DNA of 64,000 nt from Bradyrhizobium sp. Arg816 (lineage in GTDB: Bacteria; Pseudomonadota; Alphaproteobacteria; Rhizobiales; Xanthobacteraceae): assembly GCF_029989365.1 (NCBI RefSeq), contig NZ_JAPRAQ010000012.1, positions 62,001-126,000 on the forward strand. The letters run 5' to 3'. Under the pieces are notes generated by a model that saw nothing but the letters and a program-made list of their open reading frames with translations, was not told where the DNA came from and did not search any database. The position numbers and the translations under genes are program-made. Below are positions 53,803 through 63,104 of this stretch, piece after piece; positions within the stretch are counted from its first letter, which is position 1, and each line of letters opens with the position of its first letter.

Positions 53803-54873
53803 TTACTCCGCGCTGCTGACCAGCTTGATCCGCGGCGCCTGCGCTTCCGTCAGGCTGCGATAGGCCGCGAGATAATCCAGCGCCATCCGCCGCGCCGTGA
53901 AGCGCGTCTCGAACTGCTTGCGGATCGCCGCGCGATCGAGTTGCGGCAGGCGCTTGACGACGCCGGCGGCGCTGATGATGTCCTCGACCACGAAGCCGGT
54001 GAGGCCCTCGTCGATGATCTCGGGCACCGAGCCGCGATTGAACGCGACGACCGGCGTGCCGCAGGCCATGGCTTCGATCATCACGAGGCCGAATGGCTCC
54101 GGCCAGTCGATCGGCAGCAGGAGGCCGAGCGCGCCGCTCAGGAAGTCCGATTTCTCGTGGTCACTGATCTCGCCGATGAAGTCGACCAGCGGATTGTTAT
54201 GGATCATCGGCTTGATCAGCTCGTCGTAATAGTCCTGGTCGGCGCGATCGACCTTGGCCGCGATCTTCAGCGGGATGCCGCAATGCATCGCGATCTTGAT
54301 GGCGCGGTCGACACCCTTCTCGGGCGCGATGCGGCCGAGCACGGCGAGATATTCCTGCTTCGCCGGCTTCGGCGTCAGCAAGTTCTCCGGCAGGCCGTGG
54401 TGGATGGTCGTCACCCAATTCGCCTGCGGCACCGGCCTGCGTTGTGCGTTCGAGATCGAGATGACAGGCATCTCGGAGAAGGTGTTGAACACAGGCTGAT
54501 GCTCCGGCAGGTCGAGCCGGCCGTGCAGCGTGGTCAGGAACGGGGTCGGCTGCCGGTGGAACAGGGACCACGGATAGTAATCGAGATGGAAGTGGAGGAA
54601 ATCGAACTCCTCGTCGTCACATTTTTGCCGCACGCGCTCCAGGAGCACCATATGCAGCGCGTTGGGATCGCGCACGGAACCGTCGAGACGAAGCGCCCGC
54701 GGCCATAATGCGTCCAGCTTCGCCGACGTCTGCGAGTCACCGCTGGCGAACAGGGTCACATCGTGTCCAAGGGCAACCAATTCCTCCGTCAACCAGTGCA
54801 CCACCCGCTCGGTACCGCCATACAGCTTGGGTGGAACAGCCTCCGTCAACGGAGCTACCTGCGCGATGCGCAT
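53803..54873 (-). CDS. Glycosyltransferase family 4
   Basis: A 356-residue GT-B glycosyltransferase. It begins RIAQVAPLTEAVPPKLYGGTERVV, the sugar-transferase opening with a glycine loop, and has VLGRIAPEKGVDRAIKIA and EPFGLVMIEAMACGTPVVAF, the donor-binding Glu-x7-Glu motif. The ATG at 54873 is preferred over a longer open frame because it starts the fold. It is divergent from an ABC exporter and near a glycogen-debranching-type enzyme, so a role in polysaccharide or trehalose/glucan metabolism is likely. Confidence 0.9.
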   Translation of the reverse strand: MRIAQVAPLTEAVPPKLYGGTERVVHWLTEELVALGHDVTLFASGDSQTSAKLDALWPRALRLDGSVRDPNALHMVLLERVRQKCDDEEFDFLHFHLDYYPWSLFHRQPTPFLTTLHGRLDLPEHQPVFNTFSEMPVISISNAQRRPVPQANWVTTIHHGLPENLLTPKPAKQEYLAVLGRIAPEKGVDRAIKIAMHCGIPLKIAAKVDRADQDYYDELIKPMIHNNPLVDFIGEISDHEKSDFLSGALGLLLPIDWPEPFGLVMIEAMACGTPVVAFNRGSVPEIIDEGLTGFVVEDIISAAGVVKRLPQLDRAAIRKQFETRFTARRMALDYLAAYRSLTEAQAPRIKLVSSAE

Positions 54874-55144
54874 CTCGCCATCTCCTCTGTGATCATGGAA
54901 GTTAAACCCCCGCCGTGTCTCGCCACCGGCATGCCAGTCGAGGGAACGTTCTCGCAATTGCGAAGTTCCTTCAACGAACGTTACTTCTTCGACACACTTC
55001 AGTCGGCCGCGATGCTGCCATCTCCTCTTCTCACATCGTCCGCATCCGCATGTCGTGATGGCCTGGCCCGGAACCGAGGCGAAGCGGTCGATGTTCAATC
55101 CGCTAATAGAAAAATCGAAATCAATACGACGGGGTCGCAGTCAC

Positions 55145-56908
55145 ATGGATCATCTTTCTGGTTACGCGCGCAGGCCATTTGCCTTTGTCTTGCGCTATCT
55201 GCGGCGACGGCCGGCATCGCATCTCGTGATCCTGACCGCTGTTGTTGCAGCCGTTGCCTGTTCTGTGGGCACGCAATACGGCGTCAAATCCCTGGTCGAC
55301 AGCCTGTCCGCGGGAACTTCGCACGGTGGCAGCGTATGGCTGGCATTCATTTTACTCATGTCGCTGATTGCGGCCGACAATTTCCTGTGGCGGATCGCGA
55401 GCTGGACCGCGAGCTTCACCTTCGTTCGTGTCACGGGCGATTTGCGTCGTGACATATTTCGTCATCTGACCGGACACGCGCCGAGCTATTTCTCGGATCG
55501 CATGCCGGGCATGCTCACGAGCCGTATCACCGCGACCTCGAACGCGGTGTTCACGGTCGAGAACATGTTCGTCTGGAATGTGTTGCCGCCGTGCATCGCC
55601 ACACTTGCGGCCATCGGTCTGATTGGAACCGTCAGTCCCTATATGGCACTCGGCCTGATCGTGGTCGCGGGCGGTATGGTGATAGCGATGTTCCATCTGG
55701 CTGCAGCCGGCAAGCCGCTGCATGACGACTTCGCCGACAAGGCTGCCGTCGTCGACGGCGAGATGATCGACGTCATCAGCAACATGCCGCTGGTCCGCGC
55801 CTTCTGCGGCATCGGTCATGAGCATGAGCGCTTCGACGCGACGGTGAACCGGGAACTGACCGCGCGTGGCCGTAGCCTGCGTTATCTGGAAAAGCTGCGG
55901 CTCACGCATGCCGGTGTGACGGTGGTCCTGACGGTGGCGCTGATGGCCTGGGCGATCACGCTCTGGCAGCAGGGCGAGGCGACCACCGGCGATGTCGTGC
56001 TGGTCTGTACGCTCGGCCTCTCCATTCTCAACGCGACGCGCGACCTCGCGGTGGCGCTGGTCGATGTCACCCAGCACGTCGCGCGCCTGACCGAGGCGAT
56101 CGCGACCTTGCTCGTGCCGCATGAATTGCGCGATCATCCCGAGGCTGAGCCGCTGATGAAGAGCGGCGCCGCGATCGCGTACAACAACGTCACCTTCGGC
56201 TATCCCGGCGGCGACAAGATCTTTGAACGGTTCAGCCTGCGGCTTCAGCCCGGCCAGCGCGTCGGTCTGGTCGGCCAGTCGGGCGGGGGGAAATCCACCC
56301 TGTTCACGTTGCTGCAGCGGTTCTACGATGTCGATGAAGGCAGCGTGACCATCGACGGGCAGGATATTTCCAAGGTGACCCAGCTGAGCCTGCGTGAGGC
56401 CATCTCGGTCGTGCCGCAGGATATCTCGCTATTCCACCGCTCCATCCGCGAGAACATCCGCTACGGCCGTCCGAACGCGACCGACGACGAGGTGCTGCGC
56501 GCGGCGATCGCGGCGCGCTGCGATTTCATCGACAGCCTGCCGGAAGGTCTCGACACGATGGTCGGCGACCGCGGTGTCAAGATGTCCGGCGGCCAGCGCC
56601 AGCGCATCGCGATCGCGCGGGCCTTCCTGAAGGACGCGCCGATCCTGCTGCTGGACGAAGCGACCGCCGCGCTCGACAGCGAATCCGAGGAGGCGATCCG
56701 CGAGGCGCTGTCGCGCCTGATGCGCGGCCGCACCGTGATCGCGATCGCGCACCGGCTGGCGACGCTGCGAAATTTCGATCGCGTCCTGGTGCTGAAGAAT
56801 GGCAAGATCATCGAGGACGGCGCGCCCGACCGCCTGATGCAGGGCCACGGCCCCTACCGTGAGCTGGTGACGCAGGAGATGAGCCGGCTGGCGAAGTTCG
56901 CCGCGTAA
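55145..56908 (+). CDS. ABC exporter (fused membrane and ATPase domains)
   Basis: A 587-residue type-1 exporter half-transporter, MsbA/HlyB-like. Six N-terminal helices precede the ATPase with Walker A GQSGGGKST (about 375), signature MSGGQRQRIAIARA (about 480) and Walker B PILLLDEATAALD (about 499). Start choice is uncertain: 55145 gives MDHLSGYARR, but an in-frame ATG at 55091 is possible. It has 59 bases to the glucosidase gene, so the two may be co-expressed; it could export a glucan or lipid-linked sugar. Confidence 0.92.
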   Translation: MDHLSGYARRPFAFVLRYLRRRPASHLVILTAVVAAVACSVGTQYGVKSLVDSLSAGTSHGGSVWLAFILLMSLIAADNFLWRIASWTASFTFVRVTGDLRRDIFRHLTGHAPSYFSDRMPGMLTSRITATSNAVFTVENMFVWNVLPPCIATLAAIGLIGTVSPYMALGLIVVAGGMVIAMFHLAAAGKPLHDDFADKAAVVDGEMIDVISNMPLVRAFCGIGHEHERFDATVNRELTARGRSLRYLEKLRLTHAGVTVVLTVALMAWAITLWQQGEATTGDVVLVCTLGLSILNATRDLAVALVDVTQHVARLTEAIATLLVPHELRDHPEAEPLMKSGAAIAYNNVTFGYPGGDKIFERFSLRLQPGQRVGLVGQSGGGKSTLFTLLQRFYDVDEGSVTIDGQDISKVTQLSLREAISVVPQDISLFHRSIRENIRYGRPNATDDEVLRAAIAARCDFIDSLPEGLDTMVGDRGVKMSGGQRQRIAIARAFLKDAPILLLDEATAALDSESEEAIREALSRLMRGRTVIAIAHRLATLRNFDRVLVLKNGKIIEDGAPDRLMQGHGPYRELVTQEMSRLAKFAA

Positions 56909-56967
56909 GTCCAACAGTTGCGTTTGCGTTGGTCGCGTTCGAAAAACTGGCCGCAGGGGAGCAGCTC

Positions 56968-59172
56968 ATGGCAGCCGAAGCCGTAACCCAGATCGTCTCG
57001 GCATCGCAGACGGAGGAGGCCGTCGCGGAGCAGGCGTTCTACATTCCGATGACGGGGCCCGCCGCGCGGCCCCGTCGGTCGCTGAAGCACGACGACACCT
57101 TCATCGTGCTGGACAGCCATGGCGACATCGGCGCTTCCGCCGGCGGGCCGGACGGCCTGTTCAACTGCGACACGCGCTATCTGGCGCGGCTGGAGCTCGT
57201 GCTCGACGATCTCCAGCCGTTGCTGCTCGGCTCGAATCTGCGCGACGACAATTCGGCCCTGACCGTCGATCTCACCAATCCCGATATCTATCGGCAGGGC
57301 CGCATCGTGCTGCAGAAGGACCTGCTGCACATCGTGCGCACGATCTTCCTGTGGCGCGGCACGGCCTATCAGCGCATCGGCGTGCAGAACCATGGCGACC
57401 GTCGCGCCAGCCTGGAGCTGACGCTGCTGTTCGACAACGATTTTGCCGACCTGTTCGAGGTGCGTGGCGAGCGGCGCCCGCACCGCGGGACCGGCACCAG
57501 CAAGTTGCTCGGGCCGACCGACGTGCTGTTCCACTATCGCGGCCTTGACGATGCCCAGCGTACCACCGGCCTGCATTTCGACCCGCGTCCGACGCGGCTG
57601 TCGGTGAATGCCGCGACCTGGCAGCTCGACCTGGACCCGCATCAGTCGAAATCCCTGTTCGTGGCGGTGTCCTGCAATCGGCCGATCGCGGAGAAGCCCG
57701 CGCGCTTTTTCAGGGGCCTGCTCGCCCATCGCCGCGAGATGCGCCAGTCGACGACGGGCATGGCCAGCATCGAGACGTCGAACAACATCTTCAACGAGGT
57801 GCTGTGCCAGGCCATGGCCGACCTCAACATGCTGATGACGGAGACGCCGCAGGGGCGTTACCCCTATGCCGGCATTCCCTGGTACTCGACGACGTTCGGC
57901 CGCGACGGCCTGATCACCGCGCTCCAGATGCTCTGGATCGATCCGCGGGTCGCGAAGGGCGTGCTGCGGCGGCTCGCGCATTTTCAGGCAGAGGCGGTCG
58001 ATCCGCTGAACGATGCGGCGCCTGGAAAAATCCTGCACGAGATGCGTGGCGGCGAGATGGCTGCGCTCCGCGAGGTGCCGTTCGCGCAATATTACGGCAG
58101 CGTGGATTCAACCGCTTTGTTCGTGCTGCTCGCCGGAAGCTATTTCGAGCGCACCGGCGACGAGAAGACATTGACCGAGCTGTGGCCGGCGATCGAGGCG
58201 GGGCTGGCCTGGATCGACGGCCCCGGCGACCCCGACAAAGACGGCTTCGTCGAATACCAGCGCGCCACCGAAAAGGGCCTCGCCAACCAGGGCTGGAAGG
58301 ACTCGTATGACGCGATCTTCCATGCCGATGGCCAGCTTGCGGAAGGCAATCTCGCCCTTGCCGAGGTGCAGGGTTACGTCTTTGCCGCCAAGCAGCTCGC
58401 CGCACGTTGCGCGTTGCGGCTCGGCAAGCCGGACCTCGCCAAAAAGCTCGAGGCCGAGGCCAAGGCGCTGGCCGAGCGGTTCGAGAAGGCATTCTGGTGC
58501 GAGGAACTCGGCACCTATGCGCTCGCGCTCGACGGCAGGAAGCGGCCCTGCAAGGTGCGGACATCCAATGCCGGGCAGGTGCTGTTCAGCGGCATGATCC
58601 GCGAGGACCGCGCACGTCTCGTCGCCGCCGATCTGATGGCGCCACACTTCTTCTCGGGCTGGGGCATCCGCACGGTCGCTGTCGGCGAGGTGCGCTACAA
58701 TCCGATGTCCTATCATGACGGCTCGATCTGGCCGCACGACAATGCGCTGATCGCGCTCGGGCTCGCGCGCTACGGGCTCAAGCATTCGGTGGCGCATGTC
58801 TTCAAGGGCCTGTTCGACGCGGCGACCTACATGGACCTGCGGCGGCTGCCCGAATTGTTCTGCGGCTTCCGGCGCGAGAAGCGGCGGGGCCCGACGCTCT
58901 ATCCGGTCGCCTGCGCGCCGCAGGCCTGGGCCAGCGCGACGCCATTCACGCTGCTGGAGGCCGCGCTCGGCATCGAGTTCGACGTCGCGCGCGGCGAGAT
59001 TCGCCTGCGCAATCCGCATCTGCCGGCGTTCCTGAACGAGGTGATCCTGCGCGATCTGCGCCTGGGCAATTCCAGCGTGGATCTGCGCGTCAGCCGTCAC
59101 GGCGACGACGTCGCGCTCGAGGTCTTGCGCACGCGCGGCCAGATCCAGGTCTCGATCGTGCTGGCACGCTAG
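56968..59172 (+). CDS. Amylo-alpha-1,6-glucosidase (glycogen debranching-type)
   Basis: A 734-residue protein with an N-terminal beta-sandwich (GDE N-bis type; GGPDGLFNCDTRYL, about 60-80) and a C-terminal (alpha/alpha)6 barrel with PYAGIPWYSTTFGRDG and YHDGSIWPHDN, typical of bacterial debranching enzymes. No signal peptide. The ATG at 56968 follows GGGGAGC. In this bacterial group such proteins often lie near glycosyltransferase family 4 genes, as here. Substrate may be glycogen or a stress-related glucan. Confidence 0.9.
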   Translation: MAAEAVTQIVSASQTEEAVAEQAFYIPMTGPAARPRRSLKHDDTFIVLDSHGDIGASAGGPDGLFNCDTRYLARLELVLDDLQPLLLGSNLRDDNSALTVDLTNPDIYRQGRIVLQKDLLHIVRTIFLWRGTAYQRIGVQNHGDRRASLELTLLFDNDFADLFEVRGERRPHRGTGTSKLLGPTDVLFHYRGLDDAQRTTGLHFDPRPTRLSVNAATWQLDLDPHQSKSLFVAVSCNRPIAEKPARFFRGLLAHRREMRQSTTGMASIETSNNIFNEVLCQAMADLNMLMTETPQGRYPYAGIPWYSTTFGRDGLITALQMLWIDPRVAKGVLRRLAHFQAEAVDPLNDAAPGKILHEMRGGEMAALREVPFAQYYGSVDSTALFVLLAGSYFERTGDEKTLTELWPAIEAGLAWIDGPGDPDKDGFVEYQRATEKGLANQGWKDSYDAIFHADGQLAEGNLALAEVQGYVFAAKQLAARCALRLGKPDLAKKLEAEAKALAERFEKAFWCEELGTYALALDGRKRPCKVRTSNAGQVLFSGMIREDRARLVAADLMAPHFFSGWGIRTVAVGEVRYNPMSYHDGSIWPHDNALIALGLARYGLKHSVAHVFKGLFDAATYMDLRRLPELFCGFRREKRRGPTLYPVACAPQAWASATPFTLLEAALGIEFDVARGEIRLRNPHLPAFLNEVILRDLRLGNSSVDLRVSRHGDDVALEVLRTRGQIQVSIVLAR

Positions 59173-59194
59173 CGGCGTGCCGGGAGGAGGGTTC

Positions 59195-59728
59195 ATGCGT
59201 ATCGCCGGATGGTTGGTTCTGAGCGTGGCGATCGTCGCGGGATTGACAGTCGCCGCATCGCGTGCCGCGGAGGAACCGCCCGCGGGCCCAACGACGCCCC
59301 CCAGCGAAGCGAACGCGCCGGCCACGGTGCAGCCGCCGGCTTCCACCGTGCCGGTCACGCCGAAGGACGCCGCGCCGCCGCCGTCCGTGACCATCATCGG
59401 TGCGAGTGACGCCCATGGCGTGCTCGGCCGTGACGTGCGCAGCGCAGCCGACGAGGACATGGGCCGCATTGTCGACATCATCGTCGACCGCACCGGCCAT
59501 GTGCGCGCCGCCGTGATCGATTTCGGCGGCTTCCTCGGCGTCGGCAGCCGCAAGATCGTGGTGGACTGGAACGCGATGCGGTTCGGCAAGATTGCCAACA
59601 AGAAGGACAGCATCACGCTGGAATTGACCAAGGCGCAGGTCGCAGCCGCGCCGGAATACAAGGAAGACACGCCGATGGTGGTGCTCGGCGCGTCCGGCAG
59701 CCTGCAGCCGCTGCAAGCGATTCAGTGA
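59195..59728 (+). CDS. PRC-barrel domain protein, exported
   Basis: A 177-residue protein with a signal peptide (1-25), a Pro/Ala/Thr-rich linker (to about 65) and a PRC-barrel domain (about 70-150, GRIVDIIVDRTGHVRAAVID). The ATG at 59195 follows GGGAGGAGGG. PRC-barrels are small beta-barrels found in RNA-processing, photosynthetic and unknown proteins; the exported form here is of unknown function. It is 22 bases after the glucosidase gene and may be in its operon. Confidence 0.85.
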   Translation: MRIAGWLVLSVAIVAGLTVAASRAAEEPPAGPTTPPSEANAPATVQPPASTVPVTPKDAAPPPSVTIIGASDAHGVLGRDVRSAADEDMGRIVDIIVDRTGHVRAAVIDFGGFLGVGSRKIVVDWNAMRFGKIANKKDSITLELTKAQVAAAPEYKEDTPMVVLGASGSLQPLQAIQ

Positions 59729-59751
59729 GGCACGGGGAGGAATGGCCGCCG

Positions 59752-61065
59752 GTGCTGTTGTCGAGGAAGCCGAACCACGCAGATCGCGATAGCCGCGTTG
59801 AACGGTACAACGTTGCCGCGCCGCCGCCTGCAGGCCTTCCGGCGCCGTCGCGCCAGAGCCTGCGCGGCCTCGACTGGTTCATCTTCTTCCTCGCCGACGT
59901 GCAGACCGGGTTCGGCCCCTTCATCGCGGTCTACCTCACGACGCAGAAATGGACCCAGGTCGAGATCGGCCTCGTGCTGTCGATCGGCGGCATCGTCGCG
60001 CTGATCGGGCAGATGCCGGGTGGCGCGATCATCGATGCCGCGAAGTCCGAGCGGCTGGTCGCAGCCCTCGCGATCGCGACCATCGGCTTTTGCGCGCTCG
60101 CCTATGCGGCGATGCCGATCTTCCCTGTGGTGGTGGCTGCGGCCACGCTGCATGCGGCGGCGAGCTGCGTGCTGGGGCCGGCGATCGCGGCGATCAGCCT
60201 CGGCCTCGTCGGTCCGCTTGCGATCGGCGAACGGCTCGGCCGCAATGCGCGCTTTGCGTCCCTCGGCAACGGCGTCGCCGCCGCCGTGATGGGCACGGCC
60301 GGCTATCTCCTGTCGAGCCGCTCTGTGTTCCTGGTCACCTTCCTGCTGGCGATTCCGACCCTGATCGCGCTGTCGCGCATCCGCGAGGAGGAAGTGGACA
60401 TCGCGCGCTGTCACGGCGAGATGCCGCGCGAGGCGCCGGTTCCAGGCGACACCAATATCTGGCACCTGATCCGGCAGCGCCCGCTGATCGTCTTCGCGCT
60501 GAGCGTACTGCTGCTGCAATTGGCGAACGCCGCGATGATGCCGCTGATGGCGAGCGCGGTGACGGCGCGGTCGAGCCAGTGGGCGACGGTGCTCGTCGCC
60601 TTCTGCATCGTCGTGCCACAGGCGATTGTTGCGCTGTTGTCACCGACGGTCGGGCGCAAGGCGCAGCTCTGGGGCAGGCGGCCGTTGTTGTTGATCGGGT
60701 TCGCCGCGCTGACGATCCGGGGCCTTCTGTTTGCGACCGTGCGCGATCCTTATCTGCTGGTCGCGGTGCAGGTGTTCGACGGCATCACGGCGGCGGTGTT
60801 TGCGGTGATGATCCCGCTGATCGTGGCTGACGTCGCCTTCGGCAGTGGCCATTTCAATCTGGCGCAAGGCATTGTCGGGACCGCGACCGGCATCGGGGCG
60901 TCCTTGAGCACGGCGCTTGGCGGCTATGTCAGCGACAAGTTCGGCAATGCCACCGCCTTCATCGGGCTGTCCGGCGTCGCCGCGACCGGGCTTTTGCTGA
61001 TCCTCTTCGTGATGCCGGAAACCCGGCGCACCGGCATGATCGCGCCAAAGAAAATGGCCGGCTGA
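59752..61065 (+). CDS. MFS transporter
   Basis: A membrane transporter of about 437 residues with 12 helices: DWFIFFLADVQTGFGPFIAVYL opens the first helix, SIGGIVALIGQMPGGAIIDA is the motif A-like loop and the C-terminal half repeats the pattern. The start is unclear. A GTG at 59752 is in frame, another GTG at 59725 overlaps the PRC gene stop. The best Shine-Dalgarno, GGGGAGGA, leads instead to an ATG at 59742 in another frame that stops after 16 codons. Confidence 0.8.
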   Translation: MLLSRKPNHADRDSRVERYNVAAPPPAGLPAPSRQSLRGLDWFIFFLADVQTGFGPFIAVYLTTQKWTQVEIGLVLSIGGIVALIGQMPGGAIIDAAKSERLVAALAIATIGFCALAYAAMPIFPVVVAAATLHAAASCVLGPAIAAISLGLVGPLAIGERLGRNARFASLGNGVAAAVMGTAGYLLSSRSVFLVTFLLAIPTLIALSRIREEEVDIARCHGEMPREAPVPGDTNIWHLIRQRPLIVFALSVLLLQLANAAMMPLMASAVTARSSQWATVLVAFCIVVPQAIVALLSPTVGRKAQLWGRRPLLLIGFAALTIRGLLFATVRDPYLLVAVQVFDGITAAVFAVMIPLIVADVAFGSGHFNLAQGIVGTATGIGASLSTALGGYVSDKFGNATAFIGLSGVAATGLLLILFVMPETRRTGMIAPKKMAG

Positions 61066-61075
61066 ACAGCCGGCC
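61056..61075 (-). terminator. Terminator between MFS gene and fixK2
   Basis: GGCCGGCT / AGCCGGCC with loop GAAC (read on the plus strand; it overlaps the MFS stop). Read leftwards it is followed by ATTTTCTTTGG, a T-rich tract, which would end fixK2 transcripts. Confidence 0.65.
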
Positions 61076-61099
61076 AAGTGCGTGGGGAGGGAAAAGCGA

Positions 61100-61798
61100 T
61101 CAGGCGTCGAGATTGTGCAGGCGCTGACGGTTGCGCAGCACGATCTGGCGGGCGCCGGAAAATCCCAAAATGCCTTGGGCGTGAAGCTGCGACAGCGCGC
61201 GCGAAACGGTCTCCAGCGTCAGGCCGAGATAGTCGCCGATGTCGCGGCGGCACATCGGCAGTGCCATCATGCCGGCTACCGCAAGGCGGCGGTCCATCTC
61301 GAGCAGGAAGGTTGCGACGCGCTCCATCGCAGTCTTGCGTCCCAGCAGCAGCATGTGGTCTTCGGCGTGACGTAGTTCGCCGGCGGTCATGGCCCAGAGC
61401 TTGCGGGCGACCTGCACGTCGGTGCCGGCGGCCTTCTCCAGGCTCGCGCGCTTCACCAGGCGCACGGTTGTGTCGATGATGGCTTCAGCGGCGAGGCGGT
61501 GGCTGGGACCGGATTCAAGGCCGAACACGTCACCGGGGAGATGGAAGGAGCCGATCTGGCGGCGGCCGTCGGAGAGCAGCTTGTAGCTGCGCACCGCGCC
61601 GGTGATGACCTGGTAGACATATTCGGCCGGCTCGTCCTCGCCGTAGATTTCCTCGTCCTTGCGGTAGGAGAACTCCGTGGCGACGAGGCCGACTTGGCCG
61701 GCGATCGCGCCGAACTGGTCGGAGACGGGATGGGCAGGAGCAATCTTGCCACGAACTTGCGTGTTGATCGCCTGGGTGTTGAGGGTCTCGGTCAGCAT
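61100..61798 (-). CDS. fixK2: FixK2, Crp/Fnr-type transcription regulator
   Basis: A 232-residue regulator. The N-terminal cyclic-nucleotide-like fold (about 25-130, DEEIYGEDEPAEYVYQVITG) lacks the Fnr iron-sulphur cysteines; a long helix and a C-terminal HTH (LPMCRRDIGDYLGLTLETVS) follow. The only Cys is in MCRRD, at residue 183 counted from the ATG at 61798, the residue known as oxidant-sensitive in Bradyrhizobium FixK2. An ATG three codons upstream (61807) is possible, but 61798 gives the known length and a better-spaced GGAG. FixK2 is activated by FixLJ and controls microoxic genes. Confidence 0.95.
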   Translation of the reverse strand: MLTETLNTQAINTQVRGKIAPAHPVSDQFGAIAGQVGLVATEFSYRKDEEIYGEDEPAEYVYQVITGAVRSYKLLSDGRRQIGSFHLPGDVFGLESGPSHRLAAEAIIDTTVRLVKRASLEKAAGTDVQVARKLWAMTAGELRHAEDHMLLLGRKTAMERVATFLLEMDRRLAVAGMMALPMCRRDIGDYLGLTLETVSRALSQLHAQGILGFSGARQIVLRNRQRLHNLDA

Positions 61799-61879
61799 CT
61801 GCGCCATCTCCGTTGTGATGACGCTTTGGTACGCGGGTTCGCGCGCTTCGAAAATTTCGCGAGATATCTTAAGGGGGGG

Positions 61880-61901
61880 CCCTTACGTAGAATCCCTTAG
61901 G
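61880..61901 (-). promoter_or_regulatory. Candidate FixJ-binding site upstream of fixK2
   Basis: Read on the minus strand the sequence is CCTAAGGGATTC then TACGTAAGGG, a repeated TAAGGG with an embedded TACGTA. It resembles FixJ-recognised sequences (TACGTA-type) and lies about 85 bases before the fixK2 ATG, where activation by FixJ is expected. By similarity only. Confidence 0.4.
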
Positions 61902-61912
61902 TCACGGGAACG

Positions 61913-61994
61913 CGTAGCCCGGATGGAGCGAAGCGAAATCCGGGGCCGCTGTGGCTTGTCATCCCGGATTGCGCTGCGCTCCATCCGGGCTACG
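61913..61994. repeat. Palindromic intergenic repeat, family B (copy 2)
   Basis: CGTAGCCCGGATGGAGCGAA and its partner GCGCTCCATCCGGGCTACG form a long hairpin; the inner part CGAAATCCGGG / CCCGGATTGCG is imperfect. It lies between the response-regulator stop and the fixK2 promoter, where it can act as a transcriptional barrier or terminator. Same family as 51533-51619. Confidence 0.9.
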
Positions 61995-62002
61995 AAACAT
62001 CC

Positions 62003-62389
62003 CTAGTTGCCGCGGCCGCCCTGGATGGCGTGGCGGATGGACTTGACCAGGGTTTCGTCGAGAAGCGGCTTCAAAATCACGTCCTTGACGCCTGCGGCTG
62101 CCGCCCGGGCCGAGATATTCCCGTCGGGATAGCCGGTGATCAGGATCACGGGCGTGCCCTCGTCGGACTGGCGCAATCGGCCGGCCAGCTCGATGCCGTT
62201 GATGTCGGGCATCTTGTAGTCGATCACGTAGCAGTCCGCCCCCTGCGCGCCGCTGGCATTCAGCAGGGCCGTGGCATTCCTGAAGGTCCGCACGGCAAAG
62301 CCGTCGGTTTCCAGCAGGAATTGCAGGGATCCCAGCACAGCGGCATCATCGTCGACCACGTAGACGGTGGGCTTTGCGGATGACGTCAT
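62003..62389 (-). CDS. Single-domain response regulator in the fixLJ-fixK2 cluster
   Basis: A 128-residue receiver domain with no output domain. The acidic pocket is VVDDD, the phosphoryl Asp is Asp57 (CYVIDYKMPD) and the Lys of the active site is in VKDVILKPLL. It lies between fixJ and fixK2, the place where a separate receiver gene occurs in Bradyrhizobium. It may act as a phosphate sink or a tuning partner of FixL; this is inference. A start 12 codons upstream (62425) is also possible. Confidence 0.92.
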   Translation of the reverse strand: MTSSAKPTVYVVDDDAAVLGSLQFLLETDGFAVRTFRNATALLNASGAQGADCYVIDYKMPDINGIELAGRLRQSDEGTPVILITGYPDGNISARAAAAGVKDVILKPLLDETLVKSIRHAIQGGRGN

Positions 62390-62483
62390 TGGAAGCCGCT
62401 GATGGTGCGAGCCGATCTCGATCATCCCATCTGGCTAGCACGGCCCGGCAGAATGATTTTGACCTGCCTCAATCCGATTTGCC

Positions 62484-63101
62484 TCAATCCTTCAGCATCC
62501 CGGCGCGCATCGCCAGCCGGACCAGCTCCGAGAGGCTGTTGGCCTGCATCTTGGTCATGACGTTGGCCCGGTAGACCTCGATGGTGCGGGGGCTGATGTC
62601 GTATTCACGGGCGATCAGCTTGTTGGAGAGGCCCGCGATCAGCCCTTCCATCACCTGGCGCTCGCGCGGGCTGAGGGAGGCGACGCGGGCGGCGATGTCC
62701 TGCGAGATCGCCTCGTTCTTCGCCGCCGGCTCGGCCTGGCGGATCGCCGTCTCGATCATGGTGGTGAGGCGGTCGTCCTCGAATGGTTTCTCGAGAAAGT
62801 CGACCGCCCCCAACTTCATCGCCTCGACCGCGAGCGGCACGTCGCCATGACCGGTCATGATCAGGATCGGGAACGGGCTCTGCTGCGCCTTCATCCGCTT
62901 CAACAGCTCGATCCCGTCGATTCCAGGCATGCGCACGTCCGAGACGACGCAGCCGAAGGCGAGGCCGGGCAGGACATCGAGGAAGGCTTGCGCATCGTCA
63001 AACAGGGTGACGCCGAAGCCGGAGGAATCCAGCAGGAAGTTCAGCGAGTCCCGCATCGCCTCGTCGTCATCGATGACGTAGACATGTCCCTTGGTCGTCA
63101 T
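62484..63101 (-). CDS. fixJ: FixJ, two-component response regulator
   Basis: A 205-residue regulator: receiver domain (1-120, phosphoryl Asp55 in CVVSDVRMPG, Lys in FLEKPF) and a LuxR-type HTH (about 140-205, LSPRERQVMEGLIAGLSNK). It is phosphorylated by FixL in low oxygen and activates fixK2. Its start is three bases after the fixL stop, so translation of fixL and fixJ is probably coupled. Confidence 0.97.
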   Translation of the reverse strand: MTTKGHVYVIDDDEAMRDSLNFLLDSSGFGVTLFDDAQAFLDVLPGLAFGCVVSDVRMPGIDGIELLKRMKAQQSPFPILIMTGHGDVPLAVEAMKLGAVDFLEKPFEDDRLTTMIETAIRQAEPAAKNEAISQDIAARVASLSPRERQVMEGLIAGLSNKLIAREYDISPRTIEVYRANVMTKMQANSLSELVRLAMRAGMLKD

Positions 63102-63104
63102 GGA

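Noticed and set aside
62003..62425. A start 12 codons upstream of the one chosen for the single-domain response regulator
   Set aside because: Possible, but the added residues (MIEIGSHHQRLP) are not receiver sequence; kept only as an alternative.
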